From positions 24,252,662 to 24,316,661 of the forward strand of contig OX439134.1 in the NCBI GenBank assembly GCA_949318235.1: DNA of 64,000 nucleotides, in the 5' to 3' direction. The notes below the pieces were generated by a model. The model saw only the letters and a list, made by a program, of their open reading frames with translations, was not told where the DNA came from and did not search any database. Shown here in pieces: positions 35,579 through 49,266 of this stretch. Numbering within the stretch: position 1 is the stretch's first letter; each line of letters opens with the position of its first letter. This stretch comes from Ecdyonurus torrentis. Its lineage: Eukaryota > Arthropoda > Insecta > Ephemeroptera > Heptageniidae. The translations under genes and the position numbers were made by a program.

Positions 35579-38500
35579 GATTTTTGATAATATCTCAGAA
35601 ACTAATAATGCTACAGACTTGCGGTTTAAAATGAAATGCATCTCTTTGAATTGTCTTATGAAAAGGTTATTACACTTTAGTGGCAAAAAATAAAACTTTC
35701 TTAATTTTTTAAAATTTAGTATTTTCTTACCGAAGTCTATAGCATTGTAGCCTATATGAAGAAGAAAAAAGTTTGTAACTCGAGTTCTAATTAAGATTGA
35801 AAGTTGCGGTTTTGAAATAAAGTGATGCAAAACGCTCTATAGTACTAAATTCACCTTTAAAAACAAAATTAAGAAAAATGATTTTTCCAAAAAAATTGTG
35901 TTTTTCAGATTCTCAAAACGAGTTTTGATGATATCTCAGAAACTAATAATGCTACAGACTTACGGTTTGAACTGAAATGTATCACTTTGAAATGTCTTAT
36001 GAAAAGTTTATTACACTTTAGTCGCAAAAAATAAAACTTTCTCAGTTTTTGAGAATTTTCGTATTTTCTTAGCGAAGTCTATAGCATTGTAGCCCATATG
36101 AAGAAGAAAAAAGTTTGTAACTCTAGTTCTAATTAAGATGGAAAGTTGCGGTTTTGAAATAAAGTGATGCAAAACGCTCTATAGTACGAAATTCACCTCT
36201 AGAAACAAAATTGAGAAAAATAATTTTTCCAAAAAAATTGTGTTTTTCAGATTCTGAAAAAGATTTTTGATGATATCTCAGAAACTAATAATGCTACAGA
36301 CTTACGGTTTGAACTGAAATGTAGCACTTTAAAATGCCTTATGAAAAAATTATTACACTTTAGTCGCAAAAAATAAAACTTTCTCAGTTTTTGAGAATTT
36401 TAGTATTTTCTTACCGAAGTCTATAGCATTGTAGCCCATATGAAGAAGAAAAAAGTTTGTAACTCGAGTTCTAATTTAGATGGAAAGTTGCGGTTTTGAA
36501 ATAAAGTGATGCAAAACGCTCTTTAGTACTAAATTCACCTTTAGAAACAAAATTGAGAAAAATAATTTTTCAAAAAAAATTGTGTTTTTCAGATTCTGAA
36601 AACGATTTTTGATGATATCTCAGAAACTAATAATGCTACAGAATTACGGTTTCAACTGAAATGTATCACTTTGAATTGTCTTATAAAAAGTTTATTACAC
36701 TTTAGTCGCAAAAAATAAAACTTTCTCAGTTTTTGAGAATTTTCGTATTTTCTTACCGAAGTCTATAGCATTGTAGCCCATATGAAGAAGAAAAAAGTTT
36801 GTAACTCGAGTTCTAAATGAGATGGAAAATTGCGGTTTTGAAATAAAGTGATGCAAAACGCTCTATAGTACTAAATTCACCTCTAGAAACAAAATTGAGA
36901 AAAAAAAATTTACAAAAAAATTGTGTTTTTCATATTCTGAAAACGTATTTTGATGATATCTCAGAAACTAATAATGCTACAGACTTACGGTTTGAACTGA
37001 AATGTAGCACTTTAAAATGCCTTATGAAAAAATTATTACACTTTAGTAGCAAAAAATAAAACTTTCTCAGTTTTTGAGAATTTTCGTAGTTTCTTACCGA
37101 TGTCTATAGCTTTGTAGCCTATATGAAGAAGAAAAAAGTTTGTAACTCGAGTTCTAATTTAGATGGAAAGTTGCGGTTTTGAAATAAAGTGATGCAAAAC
37201 GCTCTTGAGTACTAAATTCACCTCTAGAAACAAAATTGAGAAAAATTATTTTTCAAAAAAAATTGTGTTTTTCAGATTCTGAAAACGATTTTTGATGATA
37301 TCTCAGAAACTAATAATGCTACAGACTTACGGTTTGAACTGAAATGTATCACTTTGAAATGTCTTATGAAAAGTTTATTACACTTTAGTCGCAAAAAATA
37401 AAACTTTCTCAGTTTTTGAGAATTTTTGTATTTTCTTACCGAAGTCTATAGCATTGTAGCCCATTTGAAGAAGAAAAAAGTTTGTAACTCGAGTTCTAAT
37501 TTAGATGGAAAGTTGCGGTTTTGAAATAAAGTGATGCAAAACGCTCTATAGTACTAAATTCACCTCTAGAAACAAAATTGAGAAAAAAAAATTTACAAAA
37601 AAATTGTGTTTTTCATATTCTGAAAACGTATTTTGATGATATCTCAGAAACTAATAATGCTACAGACTTACGGTTTAAACTGAAATGTAGCACTTTAAAA
37701 TGCCTTATGAAAAGTTTATTACACTTTAGTCGCAAAAAATAAAACTTTTTCAGTTTTTGAGAATTTTCGTATTTTTTTAGCGAAGTCTATAGCATTGTAG
37801 CCCATATGAAGAAGAAAAAAGTTTGTAACTCTAGTTCTAATTAAGATGGAAAGTTGCGGTTTTGAAATAAAGTGATGCAAAACGCTCTATAGTACGAAAT
37901 TCACCTCTAGAAACAAAATTGAGAAAAAAAAATTTTCCAAAAAAATTGTGTTTTTCAGATTCTGAAAACGTATTTTGATGATATCTCAGAAACTAATAAT
38001 GCTACAGACTTACGGTTTGAACTGAAATGTATCACTTTGAATTGTCTTATATTAAGTTTATTACACTTTAGTCGCAAAAAATAAAACTTTCTCAGTTTTT
38101 GAGAATTTTCGTATTTTCTTACCGAAGTCTATAGCATTGTAGCCCATATGAAGAAGAAAAAAGTTTGTAACTCGAGTTCTAATTTAGATGGAAAGTTGCG
38201 GTTTAGAAATAAAGTGATGCAAAACGCTCTATAGTACGAAATTCACCTCTAGAAACAAAATTGAGAAAAAAAAAATTTCCAAAAAAATTGTGTTTTTCAG
38301 ATTCTGAAAACGATTTTTGATGATATCTCAGAAACTAATAATGCTACAGACTTACGGTTTGAACTGAAATGTATCACTTTGAATTGTGTTATAAAAAGTT
38401 TATTACACTTTAGTCGCAAAAAATAAAACTTTCTCAGTTTTTGAGAATTTTCGTATTTTCTTACCGAAGTCTATAGCATTGTAGCCCATATGAAGAAGAA

Positions 38501-41500
38501 AAAAGTTTGTAACTCGAGTTCTAATTGAGATGGAAAATTGCGGTTTTGAAATAAAGTGATGCAAAACGCTCTATAGTACTAAATTCACCTCTAGAAACAA
38601 AATTGAAAAAAAAAATTTACAAAAAAATTGTGTTTTTCATATTCTGAAAACGTATTTTGATGATATCTCAGAAACTAATAATGCTACAGACTTACGGTTT
38701 AAACTGAAATGTAGCACTTTAAAATGCCTTATGAAAAAATTATTACACTTTAGTCGCAAAAAATAAAACTTTCTCAGTTTTTGAGAATTTTCGTATTTTC
38801 TTACCGATGTCTATAGCATTGTAGCCTATATGAAGAAGAAAAAAGTTTGTAACTCGAGTTCTAATTAAGATGGAAAGTTGCGGTTTTGAAATAAAGTGAT
38901 GCAAAACGCTCTATAGTACGAAATTCACCTCTAGAAACAAAATTGAGAAAAATAATTTTTCCAAAAAAATTGTGTTTTTCAGATTCTGAAAAAGATTTTT
39001 GATGATATCTCAGAAACTAATAATGCTACAGACTTACGGTTTGAACTAAAATGTAGCACTTTAAAATGCCTTATGAAAAAATTATTACACTTTAGTCGCA
39101 AAAAATAAAACTTTCTCAGTTTTTGAGAATTTTAGTATTTTCTTACCGAAGTCTATAGCATTGTAGCCCATATGAAGAAGAAAAAAGTTTTTAACTCGAG
39201 TTCTAATTGAGATGGAAAATTGCGGTTTTGAAATAAAGTGATGCAAAACGCTCTATAGTACTAAATTCACCTCTAGAAAACAAATTGAGAAAAAAAAATT
39301 TACAAAAAAATTGTGTTTTTCATATTCTTAAAACGTATTTTGATGATATCTCAGAAACTAATAATGCTACAGACTTACGGTTTGAACTGAAATGTAGCAC
39401 TTTAAAATGCCTTATGAAAAAATTATTACACTTTAGTCGCAAAAAATAAAACTTTCTCAGTTTTTGAGAATTTTCGTATTTTCTTACCGATGTCTATAGC
39501 TTTGTAGCCTATATGAAGAAGAAAAAAGTTTGTAACTCGAGTTCTAATTTAGATGGAAAGTTGCGGTTTTGAAATAAAGTGATGCAAAACGCTCTTGAGT
39601 ACTAAATTCACCTCTAGAAACAAAATTGAGAAAAATTATTTTTCAAAAAAAATTGTGTTTTTCAGATTCTGAAAACGATTTTTGATGATATCTCAGAAAC
39701 TAATAATGCTACAGACTTACGGTTTGAACTGAAATGTATCACTTTGAAATGTCTTATGAAAAGTTTATTACACTTTAGTCGCAAAAAATAAAACTTTCTC
39801 AGTTTTTGAGAATTTTTGTATTTTCTTACCGAAGTCTATAGCATTGTAGCCCATATGAAGAAGAAAAAAGTTTGTAACTTGAGTTCTAATTTAGATGGAA
39901 AGTTGCGGTTTTGAAATAAAGTGATGCAAAACGCTCTTTAGTACTAAATTCACCTCTAGAAACAAAATTGAGAAAAATAATTTTTCAAAAAAAATTGTGT
40001 TTTTCAGATTCTCAAAACGATTTTTGATGATATCTCAGAAACTAATAATGCTACAGACTTACGGTTTGAACTGAAATGTATCACTTTGAAATGTCTTATG
40101 AAAAGTTTATTACACTTTAGTCGCAAAAAATAAAACTTTCTCAGTTTTTGAGAATTTTCGTATTTTCTTACCGAAGTCTATAGCATTGTAGCCCATATGA
40201 AGAAGAAAAAAGTTTGTAACTCGAGTTCTAATTGAGATGGAAAATTGCGGTTTTGAAATAAAGTGATGCAAAACGCTCTATAGTACTAAATTCACCTCTA
40301 GAAACAAAATTGAAAAAAAAAATTTACAAAAAAATTGTGTTTTTCATATTCTGAAAACGTATTTTGATGATATCTCAGAAACTAATAATGCTACAGACTT
40401 ACGGTTTAAACTTAAATGTAGCACTTTAAAATGCCTTATGAAAAGTTTATTACACTTTAGTCGCAAAAAATAAAACTTTCTCAGTTTTTGAGAATTTTTG
40501 TATTTTCTTAACGAAGTCTATAGCATTGTAGCCCATATGAAGAAGAAAAAAGTTTGTAACTCGAGTTCTAATTTAGATGGAAAGTTGCGGTTTAGAAATA
40601 AAGTGATGCAAAACGCTCTATAGTACGAAATTCACCTCTAGAAACAAAATTGAGAAAAAAAAAATTTCCAAAAAAATTGTGTTTTTCAGATTCTGAAAAC
40701 GATTTTTGATGATATCTCAGAAACTAATAATGCTACAGACTTACGGTTTGAACTGAAATGTATCACTTTGAATTGTGTTATAAAAAGTTTATTACACTTT
40801 AGTCGCAAAAAAAAAACTTTCTCAGTTTTTGAGAATTTTCGTATTTTCTTACCGAAGTCTATAGCATTGTAGCCCATATGAAGAAGAAAAAAGTTTGTAA
40901 CTCGAGTTCTAATTGAGATGGAAAATTGCGGTTCTGAAATAAAGTGATGCAAAACGCTCTATAGTACTAAATTCACCTCTAGAAACAAAATTGAAAAAAA
41001 AAATTTACAAAAAAATTGTGTTTTTCATATTCTGAAAACGTATTTTGATGATATCTCAGAAACTAATAATGCTACAGACTTACGGTTTAAACTGAAATGT
41101 AGCACTTTAAAATGCCTTATGAAAAGTTTATTACACTTTAGTCGCAAAAAATAAAACTTTTTCAGTTTTTGAGAATTTTCGTATTTTCTTACCGAAGTCT
41201 ATAGCATTGTAGCCCATATGAAGAAGAAAAAAGTTTGTAACTCGAGTTCTAATTTAGATGGAAAGTTGCGGTTTTGAAATAAAGTGATGCAAAACGCTCT
41301 TTAGTACTAAATACACCTCTAGAAACAAAATTGAGAAAAATAATTTTTCCAAAAAAATTGTGTTTTTCAGATTCTGAAAACGATTTTTGATGATATCTCA
41401 GAAACTAATAATGCTACAGAATTACGGTTTGAACTGAAATGTATCACTTTGAATTGTCTTATAAAAAGTTTATTACACTTTAGTCGCAAAAAATAAAACT

Positions 41501-43812
41501 TTCTCAGTTTTTGAGAATTTTCGTATTTTCTTACCGAAGTCTATAGCATTGTAGCCCATATGAAGAAGAAAAAACTTTGTAACTCGAGTTCTAATTTAGA
41601 TGGAAAGTTGCCGTTTAGAAATAAAGTGATGCAAAACGCTCTATAGTACGAAATTCACCTCTAGAAACAAAATTGAGAAAAAAAAAAATTTCCAAAAAAA
41701 TTGTGTTTTTCAGATTCTGAAAACGATTTTTGATGATATCTCAGAAACTAATAATGCTACAGACTTACGGTTTGAACTGAAATGTATCACTTTGAATTGT
41801 GTTATAAAAAGTTTATTACACTTTAGTCGCAAAAAATAAAACTTTCTCAGTTTTTGAGAATTTTCGTATTTTCTTACCGAAGTCTATAGCATTGTAGCCC
41901 ATATGAAGAAGAAAAAAGTTTGTAACTCGAGTTCTAATTGAGATGGAAAATTGCGGTTTTGAAATAAAGTGATGCAAAACGCTCTATAGTACTAAATTCA
42001 CCTCTAGAAACAAAATTGAAAAAAAAATTTACAAAAAAATTGTGTTTTTCATATTCTGAAAACGTATTTTGATGATATCTCAGAAACTAATAATGCTACA
42101 GACTTACGGTTTGAACTGAAATGTAGCACTTTAAAATGCCTTATGAAAAAATTATTACACTTTAGTCGCAAAAAATAAAACTTTCTCAGTTTTTGAGAAT
42201 TTTCGTATTTTCTTACCGAAGTCTATAGCATTGTAGCCCATTTGAAGAAGAAAAAAGTTTGTAACTCGAGTTCTAATTAAGATGGAAAGTTGTGGTTTTG
42301 AAATAAAGTGATGCAAAACGCTCTATAGTACTAAATTCACCTCTAGAAACAAAATTGAGAAAAATAATTTTTCAAAAAAAATTGTGTTTTTCAGATTCTG
42401 AAAACGATTTTTGATGATATCTCAGAAACTAATAATGCTACAGACTTACGGTTTGAACTGAAATGTATCACTTTGAAATGTCTTATGAAAAGTTTATTAC
42501 ACTTTAGTCGCAAAAAATAAAACTTTTTCAGTTTTTGAGAATTTTCGTATTTTTTTAGCGAAGTCTATAGCATTGTAGCCCATATGAAGAAGAAAAAAGT
42601 TTGTAACTCTAGTTCTAATTAAGATGGAAAGTTGCGGTTTTGAAATAAAGTGATGCAAAACGCTCTTTAGTACTAAATTCACCTCTAGAAACAAAATTGA
42701 GAAAAATAATTTTTCAAAAAAAATTGTGTTTTTCAGATTCTGAAAACGATTTTTGATGATATCTCAGAAACTAATAATGCTACAGAATTACGGTTTGAAC
42801 TCAAATGTATCACTTTGAATTGTCTTATAAAAAGTTTATTACACTTTAGTCGCAAAAAATAAAACTTTCTCAGTTTTTGAGAATTTTCGTATTTTCTTAC
42901 CGAAGTCTATAGCATTGTAGCCCATATGAAGAAGAAAAAAGTTTGTAACTCGAGTTCTAATTGAGATGGAAAATTGCGGTTTTGAAATAAAGTGATGCGA
43001 AACATTCTATAGTTTTAAATTCACCTCTAGAAAAAAAATTGAGAAAAATAATTTTTCCAAAAAAAATTGTGTTTTTCAGATTCTGAAAACGATTTTTGAT
43101 GATATCTCAGAAACTAATAATGCTACAGACTTACGGTTTGAACTGAAATGTATCACTTTGAAATGTCTTATGAAAAGTTTATTACACTTTAGTCGCAAAA
43201 AATAAAACTTTCTCAGTTTTTGAGAATTTTCGTATTTTCTTACCGAAGTCTATAGCATTGTAGCCCATATGAAGCAGAAAAAAGTTTGTAACTCGAGTTC
43301 TAATTGAGATTGAAAATTGCGGTTTTGAAATAAAGTGATGCAAAACGCTCTATAGTACTAAATTCACCTCTAGAAACAAAATTGAGAAAAAAAAATTTTC
43401 CAAAAAAATTGTGTTTTTCAGATTCTGAAAACGTATTTTGATGATATCTCAGAAACTAATAATGCTACAGACTTACGGTTTGAACTGAAATGTATCACTT
43501 TGAATTGTCTTATATTAAGTTTATTACACTTTAGTCGCAAAAAATAAAACTTTCTCAGTTTTTGAGAATTTTCGTATTTTCTTACCGAAGTCTATAGCAT
43601 TGTAGCCCATATGAAGAAGAAAAAAGTTTGTAACTCGAGTTCTAATTTAGATGGAAAGTTGCGGTTTAGAAATAAAGTGATGCAAAACGCTCTATAGTAC
43701 GAAGTTCACCTCTAGAAACAAAATTGAGAAAAAAAAAAATTCCAAAAAAATTGTGTTTTTCAGATTCTGAAAACGATTTTTGATGATATCTCAGAAATAT
43801 AATAATGCTACA
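35579..43812 (+). repeat. Second long satellite A array, ~24 monomers
   Basis: 8,234 bp, or 24 monomers plus the usual remainder, between the fixed B-to-A and A-to-B junctions. The first monomer is the boundary type shared with 19,582. Interior monomers include a class with TTTACAAAAAAATTG and TTCATATTCTG, not seen in the first array, as well as GAAGCAG and TTATATTAAG classes shared with it. The last monomer has TCAGAAATATAATAATG before satellite B. Confidence 0.96.
36931..42050 (+). repeat. Pentameric higher-order repeat in the second A array
   Basis: The variant CATATTCTGAAAAC (instead of CAGATTCTG) marks monomers at 36931, 37614, 38638, 39321, 40345, 41026 and 42050. The spacings alternate 683, 1024, 683, 1024, 681, 1024 bp, that is two then three monomers, so the true period is five monomers (~1,706 bp). 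A separate pair of variants (GCTCTTGAGTAC at 37201 and 39591, TAGCTTTGTAGCC near 37,108 and 39,498) repeats at 2,390 bp, or seven monomers, showing out-of-register exchange within this array. Confidence 0.85.
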
Positions 43813-44739
43813 TACACTACTAAAGTCATGTTAATAGTCAGTGATGACGTCACATATCTACTACGTAAACAACTAAAGTCAAGTTGATAGTCATTGATGA
43901 CGTAACTTATCTACTGCTTCAATACTAAACTCAAGATGGAAGTCAGTGATGGCGTCACTTATATACTACATACATTACTAAAGTTAAGTTTATAGTCAGT
44001 CTCTACTTCATACACAACTAAAGTCAAGTTGAAAAACAATTATGACGTAGCTTATCGACGTCATTAAATACTCATGTCAAGTTGATAGTCAGTGATGATG
44101 TCAATTATCTACTTCATTCGCTACAAAAGTCAAGATGAAATTTAGTAATAACGTCACTTATCTACTCCATACAGAACTAAAGTCAATTTGATAATCAGTG
44201 ATGACGTCATTTATCTACTTCATACACTCCTAAAGTCAAGTTGATAGTCAGTGATGACGTCACATATCTACTTCATCAATACAAAAATAAAGTTGGAAGT
44301 CAGTGATGGCGTCACTTATCTACTACATACAAAAGTAAAGTCAAGATGATAGTCAGTGATGACGTCACATATATGCTTCATACACTACTAAAGACAAGTT
44401 GAAAGTCAGTGATGACGTCACTTATCTACTTTATACACAACTGAAGTCAAGATGGTAGTTAGTGATGACGTCACATATCTACTTCATACACAACTAAAGT
44501 CAAGTTAATAGTCAGTAATGACGTCACTTATTTACTTCATACATTACTGAAGTTAAATTGATAGTCAGTGATAACGTCACATATCTACTTCATGCACAAC
44601 TAAAGTCAAGTTGATAGTCAATCATAAAGTCACTTATCTACTTCATACAACACCAAAATCAAGTTGGTAGTCAGTGATGGCGTCACTTATCTACTTCATA
44701 AACTACTAAAATCAAAATAGTAGTCATTGATGGCGTCAC
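43813..44739 (+). repeat. Satellite B block 7 (short, ~17.5 monomers)
   Basis: 927 bp of 53-bp units. It keeps the start and end monomers typical of B blocks but lacks most of the interior, which suggests internal deletion by exchange between non-equivalent monomers. Identical in length to 49,267-50,193. Confidence 0.95.
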
Positions 44740-45459
44740 GATTTTTGATGATATCTCAGAAACTAATAATGCTACAGACTTGCGGTTTAAAATGAAATGC
44801 ATCTCTTTGAATTGTCTAATGAAAAGGTTATTACACTTTAGTTGCAAAAAATAAAACTTTCTTAATTTTTTAAAATTTAGTATTTTCTTACCGAAGTCTA
44901 TAGCATTGTAGCCCATATGAAGAAGAAAAAAGTTTGTAACTCGAGTTCTAATTGAGATTGAAAGTTGTGTTTTTTAAAATAAAGTGATGCAAAACGCTCT
45001 ATAGTACTAAATTCTCCTCTAGAAACAAAATTGAGAAAAATACTTTTTCAAAAAAAAATTGTGTTTTTCAGATTCTGAAAACAATTTATGATGATATCTC
45101 AGAAACTAATAATGCTACAGACTTACGGTTTGAACTGAAATGTATTACTTTGAAATGTCTTATGAAAAGTTTATCACACTTTAGTCGCAAAAAATAAAAC
45201 TTTCTCAGTTTTTGAGAATTTTCGTATTTTCTTTGCGAAGTCTACAGCATTGTAGCCCATATGAAGAAAAAAAAAGTTTGTAACTCGAGTTCTAATTTAG
45301 ATGGAAAAATGCGGTTTTGAAATAAAGTGATGCAAAACGCTCTATAGTACTAAATTCACCTCTAGAAACAAAATTAAAAAAATAATTTAAAAAAAAAATT
45401 GTGTTTTTCAGATTCTAAAAACGAGTTTTGATGATATCTCAGAAACTAATAATGCTACA
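44740..45459 (+). repeat. Satellite A block, 2 monomers + 36 bp
   Basis: Boundary monomer with GTCTAATGAAAAGG and GTTGTGTTTTTTAAAATAAAG, followed by a terminal monomer with AATTTATGATG, CTTTGCGAAG and GAAAAATGCGG. Ends at AATGCTACA. Confidence 0.95.
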
Positions 45460-47177
45460 TACACTACTAAAGTCATGTTAATAGTCAGTGATGACGTAAC
45501 ATATCTACTACGTAAACAACTAAAGTCAAGTTGATAGTCATTGATGACGTCACTTATCTACTGCTTCAATACTAAACTCAAGATGGAAGTCAGTGATGGC
45601 GTCACTTATATTCTACATACATTACTAAAGTTAAGTTTATAGTCAAACTCTACTTCATACACAATTTAAGTCAAGTTGAAAAACAATTATGACGTAGCTT
45701 ATCGACGTCATTAAATACTCATGTCAAGTTGATAGTCAGTGATGATGTCACTTATCTACTTCATTCACTACAAAAGTCAAGATGAAATTTAGTAATAACG
45801 TCACTTATCTACTCCATACAGAACTAAAGTCAATTTGATAATCAGTGATGACGTCATTTATCTACTTCATACACTCCTAAAGTCAAGTTGATAATCAGTG
45901 ATGACGTCACTTCTCTACTTCATACACTACTAATGTCAAGTTGATAAACAGTTATGACGTCACTTCTCTACTTCATACGAAACTAAAGTCATGTTGAAAA
46001 ACAATTGTGACGTAACTTATCGACTTCATTAAATACTAAAGTCAAGTTGATAGTCAGTGATGACGTCACATATATGCTTCATACACTACTAAGGACAAGT
46101 TATTAGTCAGTGATGACGTCACTTATCTACTCTATACACTCCTAAAGTCAAGTTGATATTCAGTGATGACGTCACTTATCTACTTCATCAATAAAAAAAT
46201 AAAGTCAGAAGTCAGTGATGGCGTCACTTATCTACTACTTACATAACTTAAATCAAGTTGATAGTCAGTGATGACGTCACATATCTACTTCATACACTAC
46301 TAAAGTCAAGATGATAGTCAGTGATGACGTCACATATCTACTTCATACACTACTAAAGACAAATTAAAAGTCAGTGATGACGTCGCTTATCTACTTCATA
46401 CAGAACAAAACTCAAATTGATAGTCAGTGATGACGTCACTTTTCTACTTCATACACTACTAAAGTCAATTTGATATTCAGTGATGACGATGCATTTCTAC
46501 TTCATATACTACTAAAGTCAAGTTGATAGTGATTGCTTCACTTATCTACTTCATATACCACTAAAGTCAAGTTGATAGTCAGTGATGACTTCACTTATCT
46601 TTTCTATACACTACTAAAGTCAAGTTGATAGTCAGTGATGGCGTAACTTATCTCCTTCATAAACTACTAAAGTCAAGATGATAGTCAGTGATAACGCCAT
46701 ATATGGATTTCATACACTACTAAAGTCAAGTTTAAAAACAATTATGACATAACTTATCGACTTCATATAATACTAAAGTCAAGTTGATAGTCAGTGATGA
46801 CGTCACATATCTGCTTCATACGCTACTAAATACTAGTTGATAGTTAGTGATAACGTCACTTATCTACTTTATACACAACTAAAGTCAAGATGATAGTTAG
46901 TGATGACGTCACATATCTACTTCATACACAACTAAAGTCAAGTTAATAGTCAGTAATGACGTCACTTATTTACTTCATACTTTACTGAAGTTAAATTGAT
47001 AGTCAGTGATTACGTCACATATCTACTTCATACACAACTAAAGTCAAGTTGATAGTCAATGATAAAGTCACTTATCTACTTCATACAACACCAAAATCAA
47101 GTTGGTAGTCAGTGATGGCGTCACTTATCTACTTCATAAACTACTAAAATCAAAATAGTAGTCATTGATGGCGTCAC
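45460..47177 (+). repeat. Satellite B block 8, about 32 monomers
   Basis: 1,718 bp of 53-bp units with the private variant CATACGAAACTAAAG near 45,976. It has an empty insertion target at 46,974. Paired with 50,914-52,631. Confidence 0.95.
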
Positions 47178-49266
47178 GATATTTTAATGATATCTCAGAA
47201 ACTAATAATGCTACAGACTTGCGGTTTAAAATGAAATGCATCTCTTTGAATTGTCTTATGAAAAGGTTATTACACTTTAGTTGCAAAAAATAAAACTTTC
47301 TTAATTTTAAAATTTAGTATTTTCTTACCGAAGTCTATAGCATTGTAGCCTATATGAAGAAGAAAAAAGTTTGTAACTCGAGTTCTAATTGAGATGGAAA
47401 ATTGTGGTTTTGAAATAAAGTGATGCAAAACGCTCTATAGTACTAAATTCACCTTTAGAAACAAAATTGAGAAAAATAATTTTTCCATAAAAATTGTGTT
47501 TTTCAGATTCTGAAAACGATTTTTGATGATATCTCAGAAACAAATAATGCTACAGACTTACGGTTTGAACTGAAATGTATCACTTTAAAATGCCTTATGA
47601 AAAAATTATTACACTTTAGTCGCAAAAAATAAAACTTTCTCAGTTTTTGAGAATTTTCGTATTTTCTTACCGAAGTCTATAGCATTGTAGCCCATTTGAA
47701 GAAGAAAAAAGTTTGTAACTCGAGTTCTAATTAAGATGGAAAGTTGTGGTTTTGAAATAAAGTGATGCAAAACGCTCTATAGTACTAAATTCACCTCTAG
47801 AAACAAAATTGAGAAAAATAATTTTTCAAAAAAAATTGTGTTTTTCAGATTCTGAAAACGATTTTTGATGATGTCTCAGAAACTAATAATGCTACAGACT
47901 TACGGTTTGAACTGAAATGTATCACTTTGAAATGTCTTATGAAAAGTTTATTACACTTTAGTCGCAAAAAATAAAACTTTTTCAGTTTTTGAGAATTTTC
48001 GTATTTTTTTAGCGAAGTCTATAGCATTGTAGCCCATATGAAGAAGAAAAAAGTTTGTAACTCTAGTTCTAATTAAGATGGAAAGTTGCGGTTTTGAAAT
48101 AAAGTGATGCAAAACGCTCTTTAGTACTAAATTCACCTCTAGAAACAAAATTGAGAAAAATAATTTTTCAAAAAAAATTGTGTTTTTCAGATTCTGAAAA
48201 CGATTTTTGATGATATCTCAGAAACTAATAATGCTACAGAATTACGGTTTGAACTCAAATGTATCACTTTGAATTGTCTTATAAAAAGTTTATTACACTT
48301 TAGTCGCAAAAAATAAAACTTTCTCAGTTTTTGAGAATTTTCGTATTTTCTTACCGAAGTCTATAGCATTGTAGCCCATATGAAGAAGAAAAAAGTTTGT
48401 AACTCGAGTTCTAATTGAGATGGAAAATTGCGGTTTTGAAATAAAGTGATGCGAAACATTCTATAGTTTTAAATTCACCTCTAGAAAAAAAATTGAGAAA
48501 AATAATTTTTCCAAAAAAAATTGTGTTTTTCAGATTCTGAAAACGATTTTTGATGATATCTCAGAAACTAATAATGCTACAGACTTACGGTTTGAACTGA
48601 AATGTATCACTTTGAAATGTCTTATGAAAAGTTTATTACACTTTAGTCGCAAAAAATAAAACTTTCTCAGTTTTTGAGAATTTTCGTATTTTCTTACCGA
48701 AGTCTATAGCATTGTAGCCCATATGAAGCAGAAAAAAGTTTGTAACTCGAGTTCTAATTGAGATTGAAAATTGCGGTTTTGAAATAAAGTGATGCAAAAC
48801 GCTCTATAGTACTAAATTCACCTCTAGAAACAAAATTGAGAAAAAAAAATTTTCCAAAAAAATTGTGTTTTTCAGATTCTGAAAACGTATTTTGATGATA
48901 TCTCAGAAACTAATAATGCTACAGACTTACGGTTTGAACTGAAATGTATCACTTTGAATTGTCTTATATTAAGTTTATTACACTTTAGTCGCAAAAAATA
49001 AAACTTTCTCAGTTTTTGAGAATTTTCGTATTTTCTTACCGAAGTCTATAGCATTGTAGCCCATATGAAGAAGAAAAAAGTTTGTAACTCGAGTTCTAAT
49101 TTAGATGGAAAGTTGCGGTTTAGAAATAAAGTGATGCAAAACGCTCTATAGTACGAAATTCACCTCTAGAAACAAAATTGAGAAAAAAAAAATTTCCAAA
49201 AAAATTGTGTTTTTCAGATTCTGAAAACGATTTTTGATGATATCTCAGAAATATAATAATGCTACA
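47178..49266 (+). repeat. Satellite A block, 6 monomers + 37 bp
   Basis: Starts with a boundary monomer carrying CGATATTTTAATGATATC. The second monomer joins the ordinary type to CACTTTAAAATGCC at about 47,584, the junction of the 5,454-bp duplication. The next four repeat the right end of the second A array, ending with TCAGAAATATAATAATG. Confidence 0.95.

Larger units (their letters stand above)
28997..35844 (+). repeat. 6.8-kb segmental duplication, copy 2 (contains the insertion)
   Basis: Partner of 13,001-19,847 at an offset of about 15,997 bp. It includes parts of two B blocks, the A block 31,103-32,160 and the second insertion. After 35,844 it carries an additional A monomer and then the long second A array in place of the two-monomer block of copy 1. 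Confidence 0.85.
42130..47583 (+). repeat. 5,454-bp tandem duplication, copy 1
   Basis: Matches 47,584-53,037 at a constant 5,454-bp offset through parts of three A blocks and two complete B blocks. Rare shared variants include GCGAAACATTCTATAG (43,000 and 48,454), TTTTTTAGCGAAG (42,552 and 48,006), TTGTGTTTTTTAAAATAAAG (44,964 and 50,418) and CAGAAATATAATAATG. The crossover lies in an A monomer at CACTTTAAAATGCC. Confidence 0.9.
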
